This document shows positions 12,672 to 24,359 of a stretch of DNA of 64,000 bases, in pieces (the stretch's first letter is position 1; every line of letters begins with the position of its first letter). Under the pieces are notes generated by a model, which did not search any database, was not told the DNA's origin, and saw only the letters and a list, made by a program, of their open reading frames with translations. A program made the position numbers and the translations under genes. Source of the stretch: Protea cynaroides (lineage: Eukaryota; Streptophyta; Magnoliopsida; Proteales; Proteaceae); NCBI GenBank assembly GCA_028583415.1, contig CM053266.1, positions 30,194,942 to 30,258,941 on the forward strand, in the 5' to 3' direction.

Positions 12672-13690
12672 CAAGAAACTCTTAAACCACTGTTCATTTG
12701 TTGCACTAATGTATATTTAATAAAACAATAAAATTAAAAAGCAACCAATCATAGTGTTATAAAATTTTCCTTTCAAAGAGAATGAGTCCATGAGGAAACG
12801 ACCATGACAAGAGGCAATTGAGAGTCCCATAGTCCCCCACTGGCTGTGCTCTCTCCAAAAGAGGGCAACTTGGGGCCACTTTTTGGGCAAAAAAGAGAAA
12901 AGGCAGCGTGGGTCTTTATTGTTCCTCTGGCTTCTCTATGTGAGGAAACGCCATAAAATGCATATGGGTAATACCCTATTCCATTGCTTCTTCTAAAGGA
13001 ATCCCATATTAATCCAATAGGCCCAATTCAATATGGGCCGGGTATCCTCTATATCTGGCTGACCCTTGGGGTCCCCTAGACATTTTCCTTGCTCAAAATT
13101 TATTACACGATGGAGACCTTCATACCATCTAAAACAATGCCAATTAGGCAATGTAGGGTTCTTTTGATTTCCCTTGATTTCACTAGAGAGCTTGCAAGTG
13201 GAGACCATATATTCATGTAATAAGAGTATGTTATATTTGGAAAAATAACAATATGGTAAAAAGACCACAACACAATAAGAAAGGAAATGTAAAAAGATAT
13301 ATTGGGTAAGGGCAAAGTAGACATTTTATTTTTTTATTAAAATCTCATTATTACACTGTAGTTTGACATTTAAAAGGACACTTGTGTCTTTTCATACCAT
13401 ACTATTTCTTCCTTACCCATCTCTTTCGTCTAGTAGAGATGCTAACCTGGAAGTGGTTCTTTGGTCCTCATACTCACATCGAAGGGACTTGTTCTGACTT
13501 CACTCCCTCTCTTGTAGTCGTTTGTCCCCTTATCCTTGATTGCTCATCCATAACCCTCATTCACCGTGGTGGCAGGACTGTATAGAGTTGTCGGTAGGAC
13601 TGTTAGGTTTGGAAATATAACAAAACAAATCTAGGCCATTTGTTTTTATCGTTTTTTTTTATCTAATCCATTCCAACTTGGGAAGTGTTA
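12672..13690. other. Intergenic DNA, no gene called
   Basis: Several short open frames occur on the minus strand at 12993-13324, but none shows a known domain and they overlap in different frames. A short GGCCCA/TGGGCC inverted pair flanks AT-rich DNA near 13020-13038. Confidence 0.3.
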
Positions 13691-13698
13691 TAGTAATG

Positions 13699-14312
13699 TT
13701 TAGAGTATTTGTACACATGCATAAACATACACAGAATGTATGTCAATACATAGGAAGTACTTGATTGAATTAGAACTTGAAATTTGACATGTGGGTAATC
13801 TAGACCATGTTCTTTCTATCCAACGGTTGCAATTGACACATCAACTACCCATGTAGTAGAATAGATTCCTTGTGATATTTGAAAAAATAACAAAACCCTT
13901 GTTACAACAATAATAATCCTATATATATTTGGTAAACATGATCCCATTGACTAGAGCGTGGAAAGCTCCTAAATTCTAAGATACACTAGTCTTGAATTCA
14001 GGGATCGAAAAGAGGCTAAACTATCAAACACACTAAAAACATGGCCCTCCTTCCTAAAGAGTCAATCAAACTGTTAGTCTTTCTAGGAATAAAAGAAAAA
14101 GACCATAGATCAGACATTCGAGAACTAGGTCTGGGTACTAGTACACATGCAAATACAAAGGAGTTTTTTAAATTGAATTAGACCTTGAGATTTGACACAT
14201 GGCTAATCTAGCTCCTGTTTTCTCTATCCAACGGTCGAAATTGTTCATTATCTATCCATGTACCAAAATAGATGCCTTGTGATGTTTTGAAAAATAACAA
14301 ACCCTTGTGAAC
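13699..14312. repeat. Diverged direct repeat, two copies
   Basis: Copies at about 13699-13910 and 14129-14312 share phrases such as GTACACATGCA, TTGAATTAGA, CTATCCAACGGT and AATAACAAA in the same order. They are separated by about 220 bp. The second copy is followed by the SINE-like insertion described next, while the first is uninterrupted there. Confidence 0.6.
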
Positions 14313-14313
14313 C

Positions 14314-14409
14314 CCAAAGGATAGTTCAATTGGCAAAGACTAATATCTCAAAGCTAAGAAGTCATGAATTCAAATTTCCTTGAAACCCTGCATGTTAAAA
14401 AAAAATTAT
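14314..14409 (+). mobile_element. tRNA-derived SINE-like insertion
   Basis: It contains a pol III A-box-like sequence (TAGTTCAATTGG, 14322-14333) and, about 35 bp on, a B-box-like sequence (GAATTCAAATTTCC, around 14366-14379). It ends in an A-tail at 14397-14405. In the neighbouring duplicate near 13900 the flanks CCCTTGT and ACAATAATAAT lie next to each other without the insert, which is a paralogous empty site. The element is short (about 95 bp) and may be only a tRNA-like head plus tail. Confidence 0.6.
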
Positions 14410-14506
14410 GACAATAATAATTTGCTTTCTTGAAGAATCCAGATGCTTTTGAAAGGGAATGCCCATCACGAAATATCATTCTAGCATATTCTTTACAGGA
14501 ATGAAA

Positions 14507-14735
14507 TCCTCTCCATCCTTGGTATCAGATGAAGACACGGCTGTCGACCCCTGATGCGCTACACGTGGGGGTCAGCTGAATCAGAGCCCTCCATCTGAGC
14601 CAGTGCATAAGCCGACACCCTCTGTTGGCTCACTTTATCGGTTCGGATAGATGGCTCAGATTCAACTAACCCCCACATGTTGCGCACAGAGATCGGCAGC
14701 CGTGTCTTCATCCGACCCGAGGATAAAGAAGATTT
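14507..14735. mobile_element. Foldback MITE, family F copy 1
   Basis: Arms of about 60 bp: the left arm carries GAAGACACGGCTGTCG and ACGTGGGGGTCAGCTGAATC, the right arm their diverged reverse complement ending GCAGCCGTGTCTTCATC. The outer left edge reads ATCCTCTCC, shared with family members at 16955 and 29222. The inner part holds a GAATC-GAGCC-type phrase also shared by the family. Confidence 0.6.
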
Positions 14736-15846
14736 CTATCCTTCTTTACAACTTTTATCCATGTAGCTAGAGTTTGGTGCAAAACCACCATTGATTTTTT
14801 TTTTTAAAGAACTATAAAAATTATTAACAAGTAAGTAAAAGAATGTTAGTCAAAATTTAATGTTGGAATTGGAATATTTTATGGATGAATTTGTTCACAA
14901 GGTATTTATGAATTAACACATTATTTGTATCACATCATGGTAGGTTTTATGAGTTTGAAATTGTTGACAATTAAACTTAAATCTCTTGCTTATATGTTAA
15001 GTTTCAGCTGGATAAGAGAGTTGATCCAGTAACAAATGGATTAAAAAGTCTCATTAAAAAAAAAGAAAAAAAAATCGTAAAATCCCAAGTTGCTAAGAAA
15101 TTGCACATTAACGGTTTGCCTACTTGACGAGGCATATGATTTATTTTTTGAGTTTGAAATTTGAAATATGATAATCCATATCATTCGTAGATATCCAGTT
15201 CTAGAACTGCTATATCATCTTATCCTGTGGGTCAATTAAGTCATTCACATTTATGGAAATCTATAAGGAGGGGCCCATGTAAAAAATCTTTTAGAATGAT
15301 CTTGAAATAAAGGTGCATGCCAAACTTATTATAGTTACAAGATGGAAATGGGCTGATTTGTGACTGCTTCCCCTACCAAGGATTCCTTGGTCTAATTCTA
15401 TGGATGGCATTATGAACATCAAGGCATGTAAATGTAGCATTTTGATGGATTCTCAATATGTTGAAGACTTTAGTTTGATGTCCCATCATTCTAAAATTCG
15501 GATTGGAAATCCAAAACAAGAATAGCTCACGTTTATGTATCCTCCACTAATACGAAATTAAAATAGTTCGTTTTTAAGACCGACTTATAAGGAGAGAGAA
15601 TTCAAGACCATATTAATTTACATTGAATTTCTTAAGGTAGTAATGTGAGACTAACCCTTCATAAGGCTAGTCAGGAATTCTAATAACCCACTACGTTTCT
15701 AAACCAACCCCACGGCACCTACTACCACATTCCTGGAAGAACTCGTCCCTTATAAAACCAGCTTGTAATTAAGGAGAGAGAAACCCAAAATTAGAATAAA
15801 TCTCAATCCAAGGTTCAATGCCAACCCTAATATGCCACACAATGTC
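14736..15846. other. Intergenic DNA, nothing recognised
   Basis: AT-rich sequence with short open frames only. No domain, RNA gene or terminal repeat was seen. Confidence 0.4.
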
Positions 15847-15854
15847 CCTAGAAC

Positions 15855-16616
15855 TAAGGGTGTTAAATGGTTTACAATAGATTTAACGGTCCAGTCCGAT
15901 GCGGTGCGGTTTATAAAAGGGTAAAATCAAAATCGAACCGATCAACTAAACGGTCTCAAAATTGAAACCAGAACTGATTAGTAATCGATTTCGATCAATT
16001 TTTAAACGATTTTTCATTAATCGATTTTGCTTGTGGTTTATAAACGGTTTAACACATCGGTTATTAATCGATTTTTCATGGAAAAAAATGGAAATATTCA
16101 AACAGGAAAGAGAGAGTGGAGATTCGAGAGAGTGAGACTTGCTATGCCTATTTTATGTTTTTCTATTTTGATTTTATGGTTTAAGATTTTGAGAATCAGG
16201 GTTGGATCTTGGGAAGATATTATATTAATTGGGGTTAAGCCATTGGAGAAATAATATATTAATTGAGATTGGGTCTTAAGATAATAATATATTAATTACG
16301 ATTGGACACATGAGGTTAGGATTGGGGAAATAAAATATTAAGTTATTAATAGGGAATGACTAATGATATTAGAGTTTACTAATTTAGCTTTTAGGAAACT
16401 AAACGGTTTATATTTTATTCGGGTTAATCAGTGTCTAACCGGTGTAATCCGTCGATTTAAATGGTTTAAATGGCTTAAACGGTTTTAAATCGATTAGATA
16501 AACGATATCATATTTCAAACCAAAACAGAATTGATTATTAAGCGGTCTCATAGTTTCGGTGTAAAAGGTTCAGTTTGATTTCGATAAACAATTTCAGTGC
16601 AAATGTTGCACCTTTA
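15855..16616. mobile_element. Non-autonomous hAT-type element with 8-bp TSD
   Basis: It starts TAAGGGTGTTAA and ends with the diverged complement (GTTGCACCTTTA). It is flanked by an exact 8-bp duplication, CCTAGAAC, at 15847-15854 and 16617-16624. An 8-bp duplication and a (T)AAGGGTG-type end fit the hAT superfamily. The interior of about 760 bp carries repeated AAACGGTTTA / ATCGATTTT units and no transposase. A 75-codon frame at 16027-16254 has no known domain. Confidence 0.8.
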
Positions 16617-16954
16617 CCTAGAACATAATGGAAAGTAAACAATTAAATGAAAAAAGATGTATCTTAGTTGATCCAAAGTTTTTTCCAACCCTTAAGAAAT
16701 TCCCTTTGTTTTTTCTACGTATGGGAACAGAGAGAAGAATAAACCAAAATCGATCAAATCAGTAATGCGAACTCTCACTAAACAATGGGTCTGGTAATTA
16801 ATTAAGCCAATAGATAGATAATATCTAACATAAATAACTTACGGGAACAATGTGAGATTAATCTCCTATAAATTTAATATGTGATCATAACAACGGACCT
16901 CATCATCATCCATTTTTAATGGATCCCACATCCCATTGACGGTAATGATATCTA

Positions 16955-17192
16955 GATTCACATCCTCTCCTCCCAGGTTTGCGAGGATGGGGACGTCCCA
17001 GTCGGATGATCAACACGTAGCTCTTGAGAGAATTCGAACCACACGTTCAAGCCTACATTGAACTGACAAACTGAGCCAATAGAGGATATCAACTGGAACG
17101 TGTGGCTTGAATTCTCCCAAAACCACGTGTCGATCATCCGATGGGAATATCTCTATCCTCCTAATGATTATGGAAAAAGAGGATGTGAATCC
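16955..17192. mobile_element. Foldback MITE, family F copy 2
   Basis: The terminal inverted repeat is GATTCACATCCTCT at the left and AGAGGATGTGAATC at the right. Longer inner arms include CCAGTCGGATGATCAACACGT and its diverged complement ending CGATCATCCGATGGGA. The inner phrase CTCTTGAGAGAATTCGAACC corresponds to CTCTCGGGTGAATCCGAGCC in the copy at 29222. Confidence 0.7.
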
Positions 17193-18699
17193 ATGATACC
17201 CTATAAAGACTACATGTACAAGTATGTATGTGAACTGAATTCAAACAAGAATATATAATATTAGAGTAATAGAGAGAGAAAAATTATGATTATAAATATA
17301 GATAGATAAGATAAGAATCTTTAAATAGAAAGTGGGTGATGGTGCCATAATGGCGTTAGTTACCACTAAATGAGTCTTTTCAAGAGTATGATTTTCTTGT
17401 TTCCCTTTGATTGTCACAAACGCACATATGTGACGCACATATGGGAAATGGTTACAGGCTTGTTTTGAAACTTTATTTCTTCTCATTGATAGCTACAAAG
17501 TTGCAGAAATATATAAACTCAACAAGACAGTAATGTAGCACTACTAAAGCTGATAGTGTCCTGTGGGACTTGTGGGACTACCATAAAGATTGCTTAATCA
17601 ATTCCCTTGTTATATGTGGTATGACTCGTATGATGGATACTTTTTCTTTTGCAAGGGAAATTATAGAGATGGAAAATAAAAATTTTTAATTTAAAAATGG
17701 ATTTTGTATAACTATAATTCAATAATTATAGTTATCAAATTTTTAAATCTAAAAAAGATTTAAAAGACTTATGATTATAATATGGCTTTGCTTGCAATAA
17801 TTCAATAATTTGTTGAAGGATTTCTATTAATACCTTGTTTGTCTTAATATAAAATTCAAAAAGAAAAAGGGGGAAAATGAAATTTCTATTAAGGTGGTAC
17901 AATGGAACCTATTATTTTATGCCTAATTTTTTTTTTGGGGGGGATAATATACTTTTGGAGAAATAAAATATTTATTTTCATTATTTTATTTTTTAGAAAT
18001 TTCAATCAAACAAATAGAGCCTAAATGAAATTTTTTTGAGCCACAAGATCATGAAAGCAAAATATTGCCCTAACTTCTCTCTTTTTGAAGGTAATGAAGG
18101 TCCTACCATGTCTTGGTTTGGATAACTTCTCAAAAGCCTTAAGTTTTATTAGAGATAATGAGGGTTGGGTGGTTAGATATGTGAATGATAATGATATTTT
18201 TGTGGGGAAAAGATTATATGAACGGGAGTGAGTGTTACGCTAACACCTCTTTTCTGTATCTGTCCCCTAATAGTCTTTCTCCTCCCTATCATCAACCATG
18301 GATGGATTCGTCATCATCAGCTCCCACTGGTAGACCAAAACAAAAACACAGTTAAAAAAACTCCCGCCCTATTTTTGTTTGAATGAAGGTTTAAAATTCT
18401 ATCTATAATGTTATGGTGATTTGTAGTAATTCGTATTTTTTTCATATGTCAACCCTATGAAACTTATGAAAGTGTAAACATAAAATCCTATGGACCTTAG
18501 GAACACATTGCAGCTATGAACAAACTGCTACCTGCTACCTTTTTCAAATAGTGTTATCAATATGGTGAAATAATTATATGACTGTCATGATAAATCAATG
18601 AACATGAGACCTTAAATAAGAAACGCAATGAAGCTCGTACCCAGATCCATATCATTTGGAGAAGATGAACGACAATAGGAAAAAGATCTTCTATAGTGA
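17193..18699. other. Intergenic DNA, nothing recognised
   Basis: AT-rich, with a T/G homopolymer junction near 17931-17943. No gene recognised. Confidence 0.35.
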
Positions 18700-18827
18700 G
18701 GCCAAAGTGGCAGGAAGGATCCTAGCAACTCAAAGTGCATCGGGACATATCTCGATGCACTTTGAGTGCCATTGAAGACTCCCAATGTCCTTCGAATGGC
18801 TAAGATCCTCACTGCTACTTTGGTCAA
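18700..18827. repeat. Hairpin-forming inverted repeat
   Basis: A perfect 15-bp stem (18728-18742 with 18753-18767, ACTCAAAGTGCATCG and its complement) surrounds a 10-base loop. Outer arms (18700-18726 and 18801-18826) pair imperfectly: CCAAAGTGGCAG...GGATCCTAG with TAAGATCCTC...CTACTTTGG. It could be a small MITE or a transcribed hairpin locus. Confidence 0.6.
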
Positions 18828-20050
18828 ACTACAGAAAATCCCAATCCCTCGCAATACTTGTCAACTAATGAACATTCCCAATAACTTATGATAAAACACA
18901 ATTGTTAATAAGTCCACATTTTAGAGTGAAAATTATTAGAAACCCATTGCATGTTAGTGAAATCACATCATATCGATTTCCATCCAAATAGACCCATCAA
19001 TTTAACATCTTTAATCAGTTCATATTCATACAATGACTAGATGCTAAACCCACTAATCCGTATCCATATAATGACAAGATGCTAAACTCATACATGATGA
19101 AAACATTATAGATGATTTTTTTTTTAATATAATTTTGGTGGTGCAATGGGTAAAATTAATTATTATTTTTTTTTAGTTTCAGAAAAATTTCTAAAGAAAA
19201 AATTAAATTCCAATACCTCACCAAAAAGAGAGAACAAAAATTAATGATGCGTATAAAACAAAGAACGACTGAGAGTGTAGCAGGGGAACTCAAAAGGACA
19301 AAAGGAGATATTAAAGACGATAAATAGTCAACTACGCGTCCCGCGTCTTTAACACCCCACCACAAAAAATAGATTCCAACGGTCCCGATCACTTTCATCA
19401 GCCGTAAAGTAAATGTGGGACCCCACCTCGGTTGTACCTTAGGCAATAACTACAGTTTTAAAAGTTTGAAGGCAGTCGCTGCAATTTTGGTTCATCTCAC
19501 CTCACCAGTTTCCACGGCATTTAATTATTAAAAAAATTGAAATTCGGAGTGGAAATTACCTTATTATCCTCCCCCAAGCTGTCCTTTTCATTTTAAAAGT
19601 AATATCCTGATATGACGAAACCAGCCCTTGCCCACAGTTCCCACCTACTTCTTGAGGCGAGACTAATCCAGGGAGAATTCCAATTTCCAAATACAACCAA
19701 AAACTACTCATCTGAACTGTGAAAGTGTGAAATTACTTTACTACCCTCGTTCTTCATGGGAAATGAAGAACAAAGCTACCACCGGAATGGAATCAGCCAA
19801 GAGACGAAGAAGAAGAAGAAACCCGGAAAAATTTTCAGGAATTTCAACAAAAAATTTAATAATAATTCAAGTTTTTCTCTAGTTACAATCTCAATCAAAA
19901 CAAGTCAGAGTTACATCTGTGAATGATCCGCCCAAGCAACAGCAAGTGGAGGACGAGGTAAGCATCAGAAATCAAAAAGGGGTAATCAAAATGAGAAGAA
20001 AAAGAAAGAGGGAAAAGTTCTTCTCTTGTTCTGTTTCTGTAACTGGTTGG
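18828..20050. other. Intergenic DNA and S40 3' flank
   Basis: No gene recognised. A 96-codon minus-strand frame at 19156-19446 has no known domain. Sequence just below 20051 is probably the S40 3' UTR. Confidence 0.35.
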
Positions 20051-20590
20051 TTAATCCTGAAATCCAGTCTTTGCCCAGATAGCATTTCTGACTTTACTCA
20101 AATCCCTACCTTTGAGGGTTCTTCCAATCCCTTCATGGACACTGAAGGAAGCAACACGGTTCCTGGCGATTTGCTTTGCTAAGAACTCATGAGGAGGGAT
20201 CCTGGAGTCAACATCATCATCATCATCATCATCATCATCATTAAGGTCACCATCATTAACTCTCCTGCGACTGTCTCTGTAATCCTCTTTGAGGATCTTC
20301 GACCAGTCTGGTATGTTAACCGGCAACGATGAAGAAGTCATTCCGGCAGATTGACGGTCCCCACCATTTTCAACCCTTTTGGCCGATTTCTTCAACACCC
20401 TCGAACTAGGTATCAACATTTTCTTCAATCCAGGAGGTGATGCTGCTGCTGCTGCTGCATCTCCATCATTCGAATTCCAGATATCTGCTTCATCAAATTC
20501 GAACTGGGAATCTGATTTAATCGAATTTTCTATTTCCCCCCCAAGAAATCGATAACTGGGTCTCGCAAGGTAGCTCTTCCCGCTTGCCAT
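20051..20590 (-). CDS. S40 family (DUF584) senescence-regulator-like protein
   Basis: Single-exon gene of 179 aa. Diagnostic S40 motifs occur in order: SYRFLG (12-17), FDEADIW (32-38), LPVNIPDWSKIL (89-100), IPPHEFLAKQ (131-140) and the conserved C-terminus SFSVHEGIGRTLKGRDLSKVRNAIW (148-172, broken here only by the residue limit of quoting) followed by KTGF. Family members are small plant proteins, often nuclear and induced in senescence, dark or stress; the molecular role is not settled. The protein has an acidic run of nine Asp (118-126) encoded by an ATC/GAT microsatellite and six Ala (45-50) from GCT/GCA repeats. The start at 20590 gives MASGKSYLARPSYRFLG, typical of the family. A TATA-like box lies about 110 bp upstream. 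Confidence 0.9.
   Translation of the reverse strand: MASGKSYLARPSYRFLGGEIENSIKSDSQFEFDEADIWNSNDGDAAAAAASPPGLKKMLIPSSRVLKKSAKRVENGGDRQSAGMTSSSLPVNIPDWSKILKEDYRDSRRRVNDGDLNDDDDDDDDDVDSRIPPHEFLAKQIARNRVASFSVHEGIGRTLKGRDLSKVRNAIWAKTGFQD
20212..20241. repeat. CAT trinucleotide repeat inside S40 coding region
   Basis: A run of CAT on the plus strand encodes the poly-Asp tract of the S40 protein on the minus strand. It is likely to be length-variable between individuals. Confidence 0.85.
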
Positions 20591-20699
20591 TACTGAACAA
20601 TCTCTCTGGTTTTTTCCCTTCAGACCCTTCGTCTTCTTCCTCTCGCCCCCCTGCGATTCCTTTGGTTTTTGGTCCTTGGAAGGTATGGATTTGTTGCGC

Positions 20700-20710
20700 T
20701 TTTATAAAGT
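20700..20710 (-). promoter_or_regulatory. TATA box of S40 gene
   Basis: CTTTATAAAAG on the minus strand, about 110 bp upstream of the S40 start codon; spacing fits a short 5' UTR. Confidence 0.55.
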
Positions 20711-20810
20711 TGTAAACGGATAAGGCTCTCTCCCGAAGTTCCTCTGTAAAATTTCCTATTTACCCCTACGGTGACACGTAGGATTTCAATAATTTTTTTT
20801 CCCATTTGGC

Positions 20811-21739
20811 ATCTTTAATTTATGGAGACAAATATAAAATTTTTACACCATGGAGGTCCGTACAACAAGAGATATCTCTGTACTAGCAGAATTTGACTTA
20901 CACGTGTCATAAAGGGCCTAGCAAAATTGATAACTATCATATCAACGAACAGATTAGTTAGTATACGGTAATAAAATTTTATTCATTTATTTATATTTTT
21001 AGGGTTGGGTCTTGGAGAGATTTTGTCGTGATGTGGAGGGGAGTTCAAGGATGAGGAGGCAGGTCAGGTGGTCCCCACAGTTGAGACGATCGAGATGACG
21101 ACGAGTGTGAAGAAGTGATTGGTGATGACGCGTGTCAGTATTGAGATTTGAAGAATTATGGGAGGCGTGATGGCACGTGAAGGTAGTACCCTACTTGGGA
21201 TTAACGCGTAGCTCTCGCCAGCTGTACATGTACTCTCCCCCCTCTCTCTCTTTCTCTCTCCTTGTCTTCTCTGATGGAGACACAATCGTCTCACTAAAAT
21301 CTCATCTAATTTCTCGTGTTTCAATTTCAATTTATAGATATATGATATATCGGAAAGGTAACTGAAGAGAACCTTTATGTAGAAGCATCGAATAAATTCA
21401 ACGCGGTGCTGGGTGGGGAAAAAAAATAAAAATAAATAAATTCAAAGCAGTTTGTTTGGTTCTTGTTAAGACTATGTTTGGATGGTAGGAAAAGAATTGA
21501 AAAAAAATAAAAACCAGATTCTGTTCATATATCCTGGTTTTGGTTAAAAGTTATGGTGGAATATCACTTTTCCTTGTGAAATACACAAAAAGAAGATAGA
21601 GAGAGATAATGGTGAGTGGTGACCACATAAATGTTGAAGAATTTATCTGTAATGTGATTTTTTTTTATCTTTTATGGCAGATGTTATAATTGTGTTTTTT
21701 GATTTTTTAATTTATAAAATGAAAATAAATATATATCAG
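20811..21739. other. Intergenic DNA
   Basis: A CT-rich patch at 21233-21263. Short frames on both strands at 21064-21365 carry no known domain. No gene called. Confidence 0.35.
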
Positions 21740-23690
21740 TTTCCTTTGATGGTTGCATGCATTATGGTTTTTTATAATGAGTTTAGACTTACTAACATAA
21801 AATTACTATTTTAAAATAATTTTGGACACGTGATTGAAATAACATCCCAAGAACATGGAAAATTTTGGATAAATTTCAACTCGGCATTGCTTTGAAAATG
21901 ATTTTAACATGTGGCCATTGAATTAGTAGTCTAAAAGCATTTAATGGAAAAATGAGCCAAATTTTCAAACTTTAACAGAAGCCCCATAAGAAAATATGCC
22001 ATGGTCCATCCTCTTCTAGCAAGTTTTATTTTCTTTTTTTATTCTTAAATGTATTGATATCAAATCTTGGACCGTTTCTCGATTTATGCGTGTCATCTAT
22101 GCTAATGTTTTATGTATCATTTTAATTTTATTGGATGTCTCCGAAAATTTTTGGCAGACTTTACTTTAGAAGTTTGAGTGAGAAACAATAACTTGAGATT
22201 TTCGAATGAAAACCTTTTGGCATCATAACGTACATGTTTGGATCCAATAATGGAGGCCAATTCTCATAATTAAGCGATAATTGGATCTAATTTTATAGCA
22301 AACAAGAAGGCGATTCAAATGACATTTTATTTTTAGGAAAATGAAATATATGCTAGCATCGAGTAATGGGATCTTATACACTAGCACCTTCTTGCCGTTA
22401 GATCTCCTCTGTCAGATCTCAAACATTCAATCCATTTGTAACTGCAACCCACTCTCTCTACCATACTCCATGTTTCTCTCCTCCATCCCTTGCACTTCTA
22501 GAGCCATCGCCCCTTGCATCTCCCCCCATCCATCTTTTCAACTTTGCCACAGCAATTCCCACTTGATACTATTCATTTTCCATATATTCCCGGAGAGGAA
22601 GGAAGGTGGCAAACCACTAAATTTTCCACTATGCAATTGTACGGTGCCGGCACCGTCCTCTTAATTTGTTAGATAAGTCTTGGGTAGGGATTTCGGCACT
22701 TTACTACTAGTCGGAGAGGAGCAGATATGTATTATGATTAATGGATTTTCATTTATCATTGATTCCCAACTGTGTTTATAACTAGTTGAGAACAATTTAA
22801 TTTGCTTAGTTTGTTGAGACTTTAAATTTCACTCTTATTTTTGACCTATTTGCTCTCTGACTTCTTGTAAGAAAGAGGGATTAAGAGATGATCGCGGCCA
22901 CGAAATCGGTGAATTGTTGCTAACCTCTTGGGCTCCAAATCCAAGTTTCAAAAATGATGATTCGTCTCCTCCGATTACAACAACAGTTCCAAAAGGGTGG
23001 TTGTCTCCACCGTTGTTGCATCTCCCCAATCAACAGAGTTGAAGTTGTTTTTACGGTTGCGGATTCAGAACTAAGGCTAAGTTCTGGTCTCTACCCATTA
23101 TGTCGCCACGACAAAGATGAAACTAGTTGCTCCTCTGCAACCCATGCAAACTATCGTTACAACCCACGCTCACTAGAATCAGTTCACTGTTGATTAAGAT
23201 GCCAATTAAGAAAGATTTTGTGGCTACAGTATAGAGAGTGTGGTGCAACAATGGATGAATTGAAGATGTTAGCATATAAGATTCCAATATGTCTTGTTAA
23301 CTTGTAGATCCCTTTTTTTTTTTTTTTTCACTCGATATAGTGATCATTTATTACATGCCCGGGGTTTTGTTTGATGGTTGCACACATTTTGATATTTTAA
23401 AATGAATTTGAATTTGCTATCATGAAAAGTATCATTTAAGATTATTTTTTACTTGTGCTAGTTGAAATAGCATCCCAAGATCATAGAAAATTTCGAAGCT
23501 ATACTAATCTCACATGCTGCAAAATTAAATAGACCAATTTGACTGTGATTAATATGAAAATATTTAGTTGGGTTTTTTATGATAACAATTGTTACCAAAA
23601 ATGTAATTTTAACATGTGTGGTAATTAAATTAGTTATCTAAGAGCATTTAGTGGAAATGAGCCAAATTTTTAAACCTCAACTATCAACAA
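21740..23690. repeat. Diverged direct repeat pair
   Basis: Blocks at about 21740-21985 and 23368-23690 share the same ordered phrases: TTTGATGGTTGCA, GAAATA(A/G)CATCCCAAGA, ATTTTAACATGTG, GCATTTA(A/G)TGGAAA and ATGAGCCAAATTTT. The start-to-start distance is about 1.6 kb. The stretch between holds no recognised gene. This could be an old segmental duplication or the diverged ends of a non-coding element. Confidence 0.55.
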
Positions 23691-23824
23691 CTCTTTTTTA
23701 ATGCACAAAAAGATGTAATGGGAGTATTGGAGATGAAATACAACACATGGCATTAACATATCTTTCTTTAAAAAAAATTTCCAAAATGATCAATATATCA
23801 ACAATGATAATAAAATATAGATTA

Positions 23825-24344
23825 AATTATAGGTACCTCTCTCGTAGTTTGCCCTTAAATCAGGTACACCTTATACCTTTCAAACAATTTCAAAGACACC
23901 CTCTTAAATCAAAATAAATTAAAAAAAAAAAAAAAAAAACCCACACTGTTGGTGAATTTTCATTAAGTGATGATATAAATTAAAAGTTAGAATTTTAATA
24001 CTTAAAATACCCTTCTGCATAAGTTAAAGGATCATTTTACTCCATTTAAACCTCCCATTTATCTGAAACCCACTCTGTTAATGAATTTTCGTTAACTTAT
24101 GAGAGTGAGTTTTGTGTAAATGGGAGGTTTAAATCAAGATAAAATGGTCATTTAACTTATGTAGGAGGGTATTTTAGGTATTAAAATTTCAACTTATAGC
24201 TTTTTTAGTCAGTTAACGGAAATCCACTGACGGAGTGGGCTTTTTTTGGAATTTATTTTGATTTAAGGGGGTGTCTTTGAAATTATTTGAAAGGTTTGAC
24301 GTGTACTTGATTTAAGAGCAAACTACAAGGGGGTACCTATAATT
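23825..24344. mobile_element. Long-hairpin MITE (arms about 255 bp)
   Basis: Nearly the whole 520 bp folds back on itself. The outer ends AATTATAGGTACC and GGTACCTATAATT are perfect inverted repeats. Further inverted blocks follow in order, including AATTTCAAAGACACCC, AAAATACCC, CATAAGTTAAA and TTTAAACCTCCCATTT, each matched in the right arm. The turn lies near 24085. TA flanks both ends, but the palindromic edge makes the target duplication ambiguous. Read-through transcription would give a long dsRNA. Confidence 0.75.
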
Positions 24345-24359
24345 TAGAGAGAGAAGGAA

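Noticed and set aside
12993..13324. Overlapping minus-strand frames of 73 and 91 codons
   Set aside because: No recognised domain, no splice or promoter support, and mutually exclusive frames.
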